A DNA stretch of 54,470 nucleotides, from the NCBI GenBank assembly GCA_002315975.1, contig DCIK01000025.1, positions 1 through 54,470 on the forward strand, in the 5' to 3' direction. Shown in pieces: positions 23,964-31,963 of the stretch. The first letter of the stretch is position 1. Every line of letters starts with the position of its first letter. The notes beneath the pieces are model-generated. The model was not told the DNA's origin. It was given only the letters and a program-made list of their open reading frames with translations, and did not search any database. Both the position numbers and the translations under genes were made by a program. Origin of the DNA: Clostridiales bacterium UBA1728 (GTDB lineage Bacteria; Bacillota; Clostridia; Oscillospirales; Oscillospiraceae).

Positions 23964-25139
23964 GTGGTTATGGAACGGAAACTCAACGGCACTGTCATTG
24001 TCACCTATCGCTGCAACGCCCGCTGCACCATGTGCAACCGCTACAAGGCTCCCTCGAAGAGCGAGGAGGAGCTCACCCTTGAAACCATCCGCAAGCTGCC
24101 GCCCATGTACTTCACCAACATCACCGGAGGCGAGCCTTTTATCCGCACCGACCTGAAGGATATCGTCCGGGAGCTGTATAAGAAGAGTGACCGCATTGTC
24201 ATCTCCACCAACGGCTTTTTCACCGAGCGCATTGTGGAGCTGGCAAAGGAATTTCCCCAGGTGGGCATCCGCATCTCCATTGAGGGTCTGGAGGACACCA
24301 ACAACGCCATCCGCGGACTGGAAAACGGCTATCAGCGGGGCTATCAGACCCTGAAGACTCTGCGGGAGATGGGCATGAAGGATGTGGGCTTCGGCATGAC
24401 CGTGCAGGATAAGAACGCCCCCGATCTGGTGCCCCTCTATCGGATTTCCGATGAAATGGGTATGGAGTTCGCCACCGCCTCCCTCCATAACAGCTTCTAT
24501 TTTGTGGAAGCAAAGAACATCATCCACGACCGTCCCATGGTAGCAAAGCATTTTGAGGATTTGGTAAACGAGCTTCTGCGCAGCCGCAGCCCGAAGAAGT
24601 GGTTCCGCGCCTACTTCAACCACGGTCTGATCAACTACATCTACGGCCAGAAGCGTCTGTTGCCCTGCGATATGAGCTTTGATACCTTCTTCATCGACCC
24701 CTACGGCGATGTGATGCCCTGCAACGGCACCAAGGAGAAGGAAGTCATGGGCAATCTGAATACCCAGAGCTGGGACGAGCTGTGGAACAGCAAGGAAGCC
24801 GAACAGGTACGCGCAAAGGTGCGCTGCTGCGATCGGGACTGCTGGATGATCGGCTCTGTGTCCCCGGCCATGCACAAGTATATCTGGAAGCCGGCCTGGT
24901 GGGTCTTTACCCACAAGCTCAGAAGCATTTTCGGCGGACGCTACTCCATGTATGAGAACAAAATTGTCCGGGATTACCGGGACGGCAGGGTCAGCAAGGA
25001 GGAGCTGGACGCGTGCAGCACCTGCGATATGAACTGCGTGATCGACAACGGTCTCAGCGAGCAGAGCAAGACCCAGCTGGTGGACAGAAGCGGTGAGGAA
25101 ATCGTAGACGCGGACATCGCCGCTCAGGAGAGAATATAA
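23964..25139 (+). CDS. Radical SAM protein with cysteine-rich C-terminal (SPASM-like) region
   Basis: A 391-residue iron-sulfur enzyme. The radical SAM motif is TYRCNARCTMCNRY (Cys18, Cys22, Cys25). The GGEP SAM-binding block follows in NITGGEPFIRTDL. Later cysteines in LPCDMSFDTFFIDPYGDVMPC, RCCDRDC and CSTCDMNC suggest auxiliary cluster binding. The GTG at 23964 was preferred because it stands 10 bases after AGGGGG. An ATG at 23970 is the alternative. It starts one base after the stop of the broken GT2 gene and ends the polysaccharide operon, so it may modify the glycan or a linked protein. The reaction is unknown. Confidence 0.88.
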   Translation: MVMERKLNGTVIVTYRCNARCTMCNRYKAPSKSEEELTLETIRKLPPMYFTNITGGEPFIRTDLKDIVRELYKKSDRIVISTNGFFTERIVELAKEFPQVGIRISIEGLEDTNNAIRGLENGYQRGYQTLKTLREMGMKDVGFGMTVQDKNAPDLVPLYRISDEMGMEFATASLHNSFYFVEAKNIIHDRPMVAKHFEDLVNELLRSRSPKKWFRAYFNHGLINYIYGQKRLLPCDMSFDTFFIDPYGDVMPCNGTKEKEVMGNLNTQSWDELWNSKEAEQVRAKVRCCDRDCWMIGSVSPAMHKYIWKPAWWVFTHKLRSIFGGRYSMYENKIVRDYRDGRVSKEELDACSTCDMNCVIDNGLSEQSKTQLVDRSGEEIVDADIAAQERI

Positions 25140-25143
25140 ATAA

Positions 25144-25170
25144 CAGCCCGCACCTTTTCGGTGCGGGCTG
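25144..25170. terminator. Bidirectional hairpin between convergent genes
   Basis: AGCCCGCACC and GGTGCGGGCT form a 10-base-pair perfect stem with a five-base loop, 5 bases after the radical SAM stop and about 25 before the 5'-nucleotidase stop. The T-tract is weak on either strand. Confidence 0.7.
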
Positions 25171-25194
25171 CTGCTGTATGTGGGGGATAGGAGC

Positions 25195-26856
25195 TTAGCC
25201 GTTGATGATGGTGATGCGGCCCTGGCCCCAGATGTCGGCGTAGTCTTCGCCAACGCTGCCGTTGAGCTTCTCAACGATGTAGTTGATGAGGACCTGGTTG
25301 TCGATCATGACGCAGTCAAGGAGGAAGTTGTTGTCCTTGAACATACCGTAGCCGTCGCCGCCGGACTTGAGCTTGAAGTTGTGGGAGGCGAGGGTGTAGG
25401 TCTTCTCCAGATCGATGGGCTCGCCGCCGATCATGATGTCCTTCACGCGGCGCTCGCCGGCGACCTCCACGAAGGAGGAGTTCTCATCGAGAACCACGGT
25501 GGACTCCACGCTCATATCGATGGTGAAGGTCATGCCGGAGACCTGCAGGAAGCCGCCGAACTCGCCGGGCAGAGACTTGGCGGAGAGCTCGAGAGCGTCA
25601 GCCAGCTCCTGACCGGTGACCTCGACCATGCACATCTCGTTGCCGAAGGGGTGCACGGTGATAATCTGACCGTAGGTGATGTCGCCGGCGGGGATGTCGG
25701 CACGGATGCCGCCGCCGTTGACAACGGCCACATCAGCGCCGGACATGGCACGGTAGGCATCGGCGCAGAGATCGCCCAGGTTGGTCTCCTGAGAACGGAT
25801 CACGCGGTCGCCGGTCTCGGGGTTCTTGGTGATGAGGTCCACATCGGTGTGGGCCACAACGGTGTTGAGGAGCTCTTCAAACTCGGCGTTGATCTCGTCG
25901 ACCTTGTCGGCAACAGCCTTGTTGTCGATGAGCTTGGAGCTGAAGGAGCCGTCGGCGTTGAGGGTCAGGCAGCCCAGAGCGGCCAGCTTGGTGCCGGTGG
26001 AGGTAAGGAGGACTTCCTTGCCCTCAGCGTTCTTGACCTTGTCGCCTTCGATGGTGGAGTGGGAGTGACCGTCGAGAACCACATCAATACCGGTGGTGGC
26101 GGTGATGATCTCGGTGGACATCCAGGGGGAGGACTCGGTGTCGATGCCCAGGTGAGCCAGGGCGATCACATAGTCAACGCCCTCGGCACGGACAGCGTCA
26201 ACAGCGCTCTGCACGGCAGCAGCGAGCTTCTCGCCGGTGGTGTCCTGGCAGAAGGAGTAGATGTACTCGCCGGCTTCGTTCTGGAAGTTGCTGGGGTTGG
26301 ACTTGGTAACGGTCTCGGGCGTGGAGATGCCCACGAAGCCGAGCTTCACACCGTTGACCTCGATGACGGCGTAGGGCTCGAGAACGGCCTTGCCCTCAGC
26401 GTCGACGAAGTTGCAGGAGAGATACTGGGCGTTGGCGCGCTCCACATTGGAAAGGAACTTTTCCATGCCGTAGTCGAACTCATGGTTGCCGGGGATGGCC
26501 AGAGCGTAGCCGACCTCGTTCATGATGTCGATGATGTACTCGCCCTTGGACAGGGTGCCGATGGTGCCGCCCTGGGAATGGTCACCGCAGTCGACCAGCA
26601 GAACGGTCTTGCCGGCGGCCTCCAGGCCGTTCTTGACAGCGGCGACGCCCTCGTAGCCGAGGCCTTCTTCCACGCCGCAGTGGATGTCGTTGGTGTAGAG
26701 GATCACGATGTCGTCATTGACGGCAGCAGGGGCAGTCTCGGTCTTGGTCTCGGCAGTCTGAGTCTCGGCAGCCTTGGTCTCGGTCTTGGTGCCGCCGCAG
26801 GCGCAGAGGGAGAGAACCATGCACAGAGCGAGGAGCAGTGCGAAGGTACGCTTCAT
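25195..26856 (-). CDS. 5'-nucleotidase / UDP-sugar hydrolase family lipoprotein (UshA-like)
   Basis: A 553-residue extracellular lipoprotein that dephosphorylates nucleotides or cleaves UDP-sugars to salvage nucleosides. The signal peptide MKRTFALLLALCMVLSLCAC has lipobox LCAC (Cys20), then a Thr/Glu/Ala linker. The metallophosphatase domain has VILYTNDIHCG, LVDCGDHSQGG, IPGNHEFDYG and VVLDGHSHS, giving all metal ligands. The C-terminal substrate domain includes VVNGGGIRADIPAGDITYGQ and HPFGNEM. The gene next to it but divergent encodes thymidine kinase, which is consistent with nucleoside salvage. No cell-wall anchor motif is seen, so lipid anchoring is expected. Confidence 0.94.
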   Translation of the reverse strand: MKRTFALLLALCMVLSLCACGGTKTETKAAETQTAETKTETAPAAVNDDIVILYTNDIHCGVEEGLGYEGVAAVKNGLEAAGKTVLLVDCGDHSQGGTIGTLSKGEYIIDIMNEVGYALAIPGNHEFDYGMEKFLSNVERANAQYLSCNFVDAEGKAVLEPYAVIEVNGVKLGFVGISTPETVTKSNPSNFQNEAGEYIYSFCQDTTGEKLAAAVQSAVDAVRAEGVDYVIALAHLGIDTESSPWMSTEIITATTGIDVVLDGHSHSTIEGDKVKNAEGKEVLLTSTGTKLAALGCLTLNADGSFSSKLIDNKAVADKVDEINAEFEELLNTVVAHTDVDLITKNPETGDRVIRSQETNLGDLCADAYRAMSGADVAVVNGGGIRADIPAGDITYGQIITVHPFGNEMCMVEVTGQELADALELSAKSLPGEFGGFLQVSGMTFTIDMSVESTVVLDENSSFVEVAGERRVKDIMIGGEPIDLEKTYTLASHNFKLKSGGDGYGMFKDNNFLLDCVMIDNQVLINYIVEKLNGSVGEDYADIWGQGRITIING

Positions 26857-27005
26857 GTTTGTCTTTCCTCCAAAAAATTTGTTTCTTAGACCCCGTCAGG
26901 AGCCGATTGAATCATATCACGCAAATTTGCAACAAACAAGAGCCTTTTGAACTTTTTTCAGCTTTTCCTTGCGAAGAATGGGAAGATGGGGTAAAATATG
27001 AAAGA

Positions 27006-27188
27006 GGAAGGCACCTCTTCCGCCGCTGCGGCGGCATCTTCCCCAAAGGGGAAGGCAAGGGAGACTTTATTTCCCCCGTAGGGCTCGGCCTCCGGACGAG
27101 CCGCGTGGGACAGGAGCAATGTCCGTTTTATCCGGGCAAAGCAGGACTCGCAGGCTTTCGGCATGGCCGGGAGACCGTGCCTCCCAAC
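27006..27188. repeat. Family D and long-form family C repeats upstream of tdk
   Basis: 27006-27060 holds GGCACCTCTTCCGCCGCTGC and CCCCAAAGGGGAAGG. 27073-27188 starts CCCCGTAGGGCTCGGCCTCC and continues with a GTCCGTTTTATCCGGGCAAA stretch found also at 35573 (GTCTGTTTTATCCGGACAAA). It ends GGCCGGGAGACCGTGCCTCC. It occupies most of the 355-base gap between the 5'-nucleotidase and tdk; no further gene is evident. Confidence 0.75.
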
Positions 27189-27211
27189 AATACAAAAAGG
27201 AATCGAACACA

Positions 27212-27790
27212 ATGGCCAAGCTTTATTTCAAATACGGAGCCATGGGCTCCAGCAAAACCGCCCAGGCGCTCATCACCAGATTCAATTACGAGGAACGGGG
27301 CATGAAGGTCTGGCTCATCAAGCCCGCTCTGGACGACCGGGACGGCGTGGCCACCCTGCGCTCCCGGGTGGGTCTCAGCGCAGAGGCAACCGTCATCGCC
27401 GCCGGGGACGATGTGGCGCAGCGCTGGCGGGCCATGGGCAAAACGGACGTGATCATCGCCGACGAGGCTCAGTTCTTCACCCCCGAGCAGATCGATCAGC
27501 TCCGCACTCTGGTGGACGAGGACGACATTCCCGTGCTCTGCTTCGGTCTGCGCACCGACTTCCGCACAAAGCTCTTCCCCGGCTCGGCGCGGCTCATGGA
27601 GCTCTCCGATTCCATCACCGAGATCAAGACCATCTGCGACTGCGGCGCCAAGGCCACGGTCAACGCCCGCATCTTCGATGGCAAGGTGGTCACCGAGGGT
27701 GCTCAGGTCATGCTGGGCGGCAACGACAGCTACCTGGCCATGTGCCACCGCTGCTGGAAAAAGCGCATCGCAAGGGAAGCTCAGGCGTAA
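27212..27790 (+). CDS. tdk: Thymidine kinase
   Basis: A 192-residue type II thymidine kinase phosphorylating thymidine with ATP in pyrimidine salvage. The P-loop is in YFKYGAMGSSKTAQAL (residues 5-20). The Walker B/active-site block is DVIIADEAQFFTPEQIDQL, and two CxxC-type zinc pairs occur in CDCGAKA and CHRCWKK. The start at 27212 follows AAAGGA and gives MAKLYFKYG. The upstream in-frame extension lies in a family C repeat and was rejected. A nearby 5'-nucleotidase could supply its substrate. Confidence 0.96.
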   Translation: MAKLYFKYGAMGSSKTAQALITRFNYEERGMKVWLIKPALDDRDGVATLRSRVGLSAEATVIAAGDDVAQRWRAMGKTDVIIADEAQFFTPEQIDQLRTLVDEDDIPVLCFGLRTDFRTKLFPGSARLMELSDSITEIKTICDCGAKATVNARIFDGKVVTEGAQVMLGGNDSYLAMCHRCWKKRIAREAQA

Positions 27791-27795
27791 GAGAC

Positions 27796-27832
27796 GCGGC
27801 TCGTCCGGGAGGCCGAGCCCTGTGAGGGGAAC
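27796..27832. repeat. Family C half copy
   Basis: CGGCTCGTCCGGGAGGCCGA followed by GCCCTGTGAGGGG directly follows tdk; a single arm of the family C palindrome. Confidence 0.7.
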
Positions 27833-27880
27833 GGAAGGCAAGAAGACGGCTTTCATCAACACTATATAAGGAGAAGGACT

Positions 27881-28612
27881 ATGGTCGAATTTACCATGAC
27901 GCTGGCGGGCGTTGCCATCCACGCCACCGTAAACTACGAGTACACCCGCGATTTCTGCAAGGACTACATCACCGACGACGAGCCCGAAATCTACATCACC
28001 GTCACGGAAAAGGACATTCAGGACGAGGATCGCTGGAATCTGGAGGCCGAGGCCAAAAAGCACATCCCGCCCCGGAACTACACCATCGAGTATCTGGAGG
28101 TTCTGAATCTGGGCCGCCAGTGCATGATTAAGCTCTGGCCCTACAGAATCTGCCTGTTCCACTCCGCCGCCATCGCCTTCCGGGGGGAGGTCTATCTCTT
28201 CTCCGCCAGCTCCGGCGTGGGCAAGTCCTTCCATATTAATAAGTGGCTGCGGCTCTTCCCCGGCAGCTATGTGCTCAACGGCGATAAGCCCCTGCTGCGC
28301 TTCACCGAGGAGGGCATCAGCGTAAACGGCTGTCCCTGGCAGGGCAAGGAGTGTCTGGGCGTCAACGAGACGCTGCCCCTCAAGGCCGTGTGTATGCTGG
28401 GACGCAACGCCAAAAATGTGATCCAACGCGTCACCGTGGACGAGGCCATTGACGATATCATGAAGCAGACCAACCATACCATCGCCGCCACCCGCGCCGA
28501 GGAGGAGGCGCTCATCCGGGGGCTGGAGGCCGTGAAGGTCTACCGGCTGGGCTGCAACATGGACGACGAGGCCGCCTATGTGAGCTACTGGGCCATGGTG
28601 GACGACGACTGA
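27881..28612 (+). CDS. HprK/PEP-carboxykinase-like P-loop protein of unknown function
   Basis: A 243-residue protein whose second half resembles the catalytic core of HPr kinase and PEP carboxykinase. It has FHSAAIAF (His94) and the P-loop YLFSASSGVGKSFH (Gly112-Ser116). NGDKPLLRF (Asp135) and a conserved GCPWQGKE block follow. True HPr kinase is longer and has a different N-domain and signature. This short form is common but uncharacterised in Clostridia; some relatives occur near peptide-modifying enzymes, but none is here. AAGGAG precedes the ATG. It follows tdk after 90 bases and may share its transcript. A phosphotransfer role is inference. Confidence 0.75.
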   Translation: MVEFTMTLAGVAIHATVNYEYTRDFCKDYITDDEPEIYITVTEKDIQDEDRWNLEAEAKKHIPPRNYTIEYLEVLNLGRQCMIKLWPYRICLFHSAAIAFRGEVYLFSASSGVGKSFHINKWLRLFPGSYVLNGDKPLLRFTEEGISVNGCPWQGKECLGVNETLPLKAVCMLGRNAKNVIQRVTVDEAIDDIMKQTNHTIAATRAEEEALIRGLEAVKVYRLGCNMDDEAAYVSYWAMVDDD

Positions 28613-28613
28613 G

Positions 28614-28668
28614 CCTTGCCCTCCCCTTTGGGGAGGGTGCCGCGCAGCGGCGGGAGAGGTCTTCCCTC
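28614..28668. repeat. Family D palindromic repeat
   Basis: CCTCCCCTTTGGGGAGGGT and a GCCGCGCAGCGGC hairpin, followed by GGGAGAGGTCTTCCCTC, between the HprK-like gene and the BMP lipoprotein promoter. Similar to 4780 and 27006. Confidence 0.65.
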
Positions 28669-28699
28669 GAAAAAACTCAAATTGTAACCGTTTCCTCTC

Positions 28700-28727
28700 T
28701 TGCATTCTGCGGCATTCGTGATATACT
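28700..28727 (+). promoter_or_regulatory. Promoter of the BMP-family lipoprotein gene
   Basis: TTGCAT (28700-28705) and TATACT (28722-28727) have 16-base spacing, 57 bases before the start codon. Confidence 0.6.
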
Positions 28728-28784
28728 CACTATATGTGTCCACGGATAAATCCGGGACAAATTTTAAGGAGGAAAAATACACAA

Positions 28785-29966
28785 ATGAAGAAGATCATTG
28801 CTCTTCTGCTCTCCCTGTGCATGGTTCTTTCCCTGTGCGCCTGCGGCAGCACCAAGGAAGAGACCAAGACCGAGGAACCCGCTGCTGAGGCTCCCGCCGA
28901 AGAAACTCCCGCCGAGGAAGCTCCCGCTGAGGAGCCCGTCGAGGAGCCCGCTGAGATGGCTGTTGCCATGATCACCGACTACGGCGACATCACCGACCAG
29001 TCCTTCAACCAGACCACCTACGAAGCCTGCAAGGAATACTGCGAGGCCAACGGCATCAACTTCAAGTACTACAAGCCCGCTTCCGACTCTGACGACGACC
29101 GTATCGCCATGATCGAGATGGCCATCGACGAGGACTTCAACGTTGTCGTTATGCCCGGCTACGCTTTCGCTCCCGCCATCAAGGCCACTGCTGAAGAGTA
29201 CCCCGAGGTCACCTTCATCGCCCTTGACGTGTCCGAGTACGACCTCGGCTACGAGGGTGCCATCCCCGCCAACCTCTACTCCGCTGTTTACCAGGAAGAG
29301 CTCTGCGGCTACATGGCCGGCTACGCTGCCGTGAAGCTCGGCTACGAGAAGCTCGGCTTCCTGGGCGGCATGGCTGTTCCCGCTGTTGTCCGCTACGGCT
29401 TCGGCTTCGTGCAGGGCGCTGACGCTGCTGCCAAGGAGCTCGACAAGACCGTTGAGATGAACTACGCCTACGGCAACCAGTTCTTCGGCGACGCTGACAT
29501 CACCGCTGCCATGGATACCTGGTACGAGGCCGGCACGCAGGTCGTGTTCGCCTGCGGCGGCGGCATCTACTCCTCCGCTGCCGAGGCTGCTGCCAAGGTC
29601 AACGGCAAGGTCATCGGCGTTGACGTGGACCAGAGCTTCAACATCGACGCTGCTTACGGCGAAGGCATGACCGTCACTTCCGCTATGAAGGGTCTTGCTG
29701 CCACCGTGAAGACTCTCCTCACCGCTGTTCAGAGCGGCACCTTCCAGGGCGGCCAGGTTGCCACTCTGGGTCTCGTGTCCGAGAACCCCGAAGAGAACTA
29801 CGTTCAGATCCCCATGACCACTCAGTTTGCTGAGGGCTTCACCGCTGATGACTACGCCGCTCTCGTGGCTTCCATGTTCAAGGGTGAGATCACTGTGGAC
29901 AACGGCATCGAGACCATGCCCGCCACCACCAACTGCACCGTCACTGATCTGGGCAACCTGAAGTAA
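28785..29966 (+). CDS. BMP-family (BmpA/Med) substrate-binding lipoprotein
   Basis: A 393-residue extracellular binding lipoprotein. The start at 28785 follows AAGGAGG and opens the signal peptide MKKIIALLLSLCMVLSLCAC (Cys20), then a Glu/Pro/Ala-rich spacer (residues 22-62). The mature domain has MAVAMITDYGDITDQSFNQT, VMPGYAFAPAIKATAEEYPE, GYMAGYAAVKLGYEKLGFLG and VIGVDVDQSF, the BMP family layout. Family members bind purine nucleosides for ABC importers. No ABC transporter genes follow; a terminator closes the gene, so partner genes must lie elsewhere or it acts alone. Confidence 0.93.
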   Translation: MKKIIALLLSLCMVLSLCACGSTKEETKTEEPAAEAPAEETPAEEAPAEEPVEEPAEMAVAMITDYGDITDQSFNQTTYEACKEYCEANGINFKYYKPASDSDDDRIAMIEMAIDEDFNVVVMPGYAFAPAIKATAEEYPEVTFIALDVSEYDLGYEGAIPANLYSAVYQEELCGYMAGYAAVKLGYEKLGFLGGMAVPAVVRYGFGFVQGADAAAKELDKTVEMNYAYGNQFFGDADITAAMDTWYEAGTQVVFACGGGIYSSAAEAAAKVNGKVIGVDVDQSFNIDAAYGEGMTVTSAMKGLAATVKTLLTAVQSGTFQGGQVATLGLVSENPEENYVQIPMTTQFAEGFTADDYAALVASMFKGEITVDNGIETMPATTNCTVTDLGNLK

Positions 29967-29984
29967 TTCAGCTTACCCGCAACA

Positions 29985-30019
29985 TAAAAAATCGCTCCGG
30001 TTTTCCGGAGCGATTTTTT
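29985..30019 (+). terminator. Terminator of the BMP lipoprotein gene
   Basis: AAAAATCGCTCCGG and CCGGAGCGATTTTT form a 14-base-pair stem with a TTTT loop, then further T residues, 20 bases after the stop codon. Confidence 0.95.
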
Positions 30020-30067
30020 TATGGGTTTTGCGCTGCAAAGCCTTCTCTTTTTGAAAGGAGAAGGTGG

Positions 30068-30250
30068 GGCTGTAAAAAAAGCCTGTCATTGCTGTGAAAG
30101 TGCTACTAGACCCTTTCTTGGCTCCCTCAGATGAGGGAGCTGGCTCGCGCAGCGAGACTGAGGGAGGGATCGTCTATGAAACAGCTCAAAAGAACCTCTC
30201 TCCCTCAGCCCCAGTGAGCGCACTGGGGCAGCTCCCTCGCAGAGGGAGCC
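30068..30250. repeat. Truncated family A fragment and family B copy B3
   Basis: 30068-30092 (GGCTGTAAAAAAAGCCTGTC and ATTGC) is the first part of a family A element broken off. 30120-30250 is a complete family B element from GGCTCCCTCAGATGAGGGAG to CTCCCTCGCAGAGGGAGCC, with CCCCAGTGAGCGCACTGGGG inside. The 326 bases between the BMP gene and the foldase gene otherwise hold only the terminator. Confidence 0.8.
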
Positions 30251-30292
30251 TTGAATGGGACTTTCAGGCAGCCCTTGCGTATGGCGTTGGAA

Positions 30293-31753
30293 TTACTCCT
30301 CCACCACCGTGACAACTTCCTTGCCGGCGGGGGTACCGGGGATTTCGTAGAGGGCGTTGCCCTTGAGGTACTTCTTGTAGAAGGTGCCCTTCACATCGCT
30401 CTGCTTAAACTGCTCCCACAGTCTGGCGGGCACATTGCAGAAGGCCACATCCCTGCCGTCAATAGTCAGGATCAGATGGCCGCTCTCATAGTAGCGGGCA
30501 GCCTCAATGAAGGCGGAGTCGGAGGTGTCGCATTCCTCCGCAGCGCCGTAGGGATACACATGGAGCTTGCCGTCGCTGCCCATGCCGTCACCGCTGAGGA
30601 GGGTGGAATACTTGTCCAGCACAGACTGATAGTTCTCGAAGAGGCTCTGGATGGTGAAGCCCTTGAAGGCATCGGTATATTCGATGGTCACATCCTCAGA
30701 CCAGGTGCTGAGCTTGTCGGTGAAGTCCTCGTTGGCCACGGTGTTGCCCACGGTAACGGCATTGTAGGAGCTGTCATACTCCACAACATTGTCCTTTTCC
30801 ACGGGCAGACCCATGAGCAGGTGGTAGCCGTAGGAGGTCTCCACCACCTCGCTGAGCTGGTAGTCTTCCAGCGCGAAGGCGGCATCCTCAAACTCCTGCA
30901 CCATGCTGCCGGAGGTGAACACATAGCCGTCAGGGTACATCATCAGGCCGCTGTCCTCGCTGTAGATGCTCATCCTGTCGTCAAAGGCGGCCTCGCGCTC
31001 TGCATCGTCCTCGATGGCCAGAAGCTCGGTGCGGATGTCCTCCAGCTGCTGCTTCTTCTCGGCCTTGTCCTCCTCGGTGAGGGTCTCGTCGTTGGTCATC
31101 AGGAGGATGTGCTTGGCGCGGACATAGCCGTTATCCTCCACCCACCGGGCGACCATCTCATCGCTCAGATCGGCGTAGTCCTCGCCGTAGGCGTGCTCGA
31201 AGGCATCCTGCATCTGGTTGTTGGTAGTGTAGAAGTACTTCAGGGAGTTTTTGGTGTAGCCGGAGGCCTTCACATCCTGCATCAGCGTTGCTTCACTGCC
31301 ATAGGCGTCCACAAGCTGATCCCAGTAGGCGGCAAAGTCGGCTTCCAGCTCCTCCGCGCTGAGAGTGGAGTGCTCGGCGCCGGCCGTCAGGCTGCGGACA
31401 TACTCCTCCACATTCTCCAGCAGGGCTCTGTCCATGGTCAGACCGTCGCCCACATCGGCGCTGTAGTCGGTGGGCAGAGCGCCGTAGTAGAGGAAGTTGG
31501 TAAGATTGCTCTCGATGTAGTAGTAGAACACACTCCAGGGGATTTCGGTGCTGTTGGCCTTGAGAACCACGGCGTCCGGGTCATACTTCTCAGCCAGGGC
31601 AGAGAGCAGAATCTGGCCCTGCTCGGCATCCAGAATGGTACTCTCGGTTTCGGCGGCAGTCGCAGCGACAGCCGTCTGGGTCTCGGCAGCACTGCAGGCG
31701 CAGAGACTCAGCATGAGCACGGCGCACAGCAGCAGGGATAGGGCTTTTTTCAT
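30293..31753 (-). CDS. Parvulin-type peptidyl-prolyl isomerase lipoprotein (PrsA/SurA-like foldase)
   Basis: A 486-residue extracellular foldase. The signal peptide MKKALSLLLCAVLMLSLCAC carries lipobox Cys20. A SurA-like N-terminal chaperone region spans about residues 60-205. The parvulin domain starts at VRAKHILLMTNDETL (211-225) and continues through IYSEDSGLMMYPDGYVF and VVETSYGYHLLMGLP, the conserved PpiC blocks. A C-terminal region of about 170 residues has no recognised domain. It would assist folding of secreted proteins at the membrane-wall interface. It is monocistronic, flanked by family B repeats. Confidence 0.9.
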   Translation of the reverse strand: MKKALSLLLCAVLMLSLCACSAAETQTAVAATAAETESTILDAEQGQILLSALAEKYDPDAVVLKANSTEIPWSVFYYYIESNLTNFLYYGALPTDYSADVGDGLTMDRALLENVEEYVRSLTAGAEHSTLSAEELEADFAAYWDQLVDAYGSEATLMQDVKASGYTKNSLKYFYTTNNQMQDAFEHAYGEDYADLSDEMVARWVEDNGYVRAKHILLMTNDETLTEEDKAEKKQQLEDIRTELLAIEDDAEREAAFDDRMSIYSEDSGLMMYPDGYVFTSGSMVQEFEDAAFALEDYQLSEVVETSYGYHLLMGLPVEKDNVVEYDSSYNAVTVGNTVANEDFTDKLSTWSEDVTIEYTDAFKGFTIQSLFENYQSVLDKYSTLLSGDGMGSDGKLHVYPYGAAEECDTSDSAFIEAARYYESGHLILTIDGRDVAFCNVPARLWEQFKQSDVKGTFYKKYLKGNALYEIPGTPAGKEVVTVVEE

Positions 31754-31795
31754 GGGTTTGTTTCTCCTTATGTTAAAAATTTTGAATTTATTCTC

Positions 31796-31954
31796 GGCTC
31801 CCTCAGATGAGGGAGCTGGCTCGCGCAGCGAGACTGAGGGAGGGATCGTCTACGAAACAGCTCAAAAGATTCTCTCTCCCTCAGCCCCAGTGTACGCACT
31901 GGGGCAGCTCCCTCGCAGAGGGAGCCTTCTTCTCTCGGCTCCCTCAGATGAGGG
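31796..31954. repeat. Family B copy B4 plus a half hairpin
   Basis: A complete family B element (31796-31926) with GGCTCCCTCAGATGAGGGAG and CTCCCTCGCAGAGGGAGCC ends, then a single half unit CGGCTCCCTCAGATGAGGGA at 31936-31955. It lies between the foldase promoter side and the mfd stop codon. It is nearly identical over most of its length to copy B3, suggesting recent spread. Confidence 0.8.
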
Positions 31955-31963
31955 AGATGTGTT

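Noticed and set aside
28785..29966. BMP lipoprotein as part of a local ABC importer
   Set aside because: No ATPase or permease genes follow and a strong terminator closes the transcript.
30068..30250. Clustered palindromes considered as a CRISPR array
   Set aside because: There are no regularly spaced identical direct repeats with unique spacers and no cas genes. The units are inverted repeats of mixed families.
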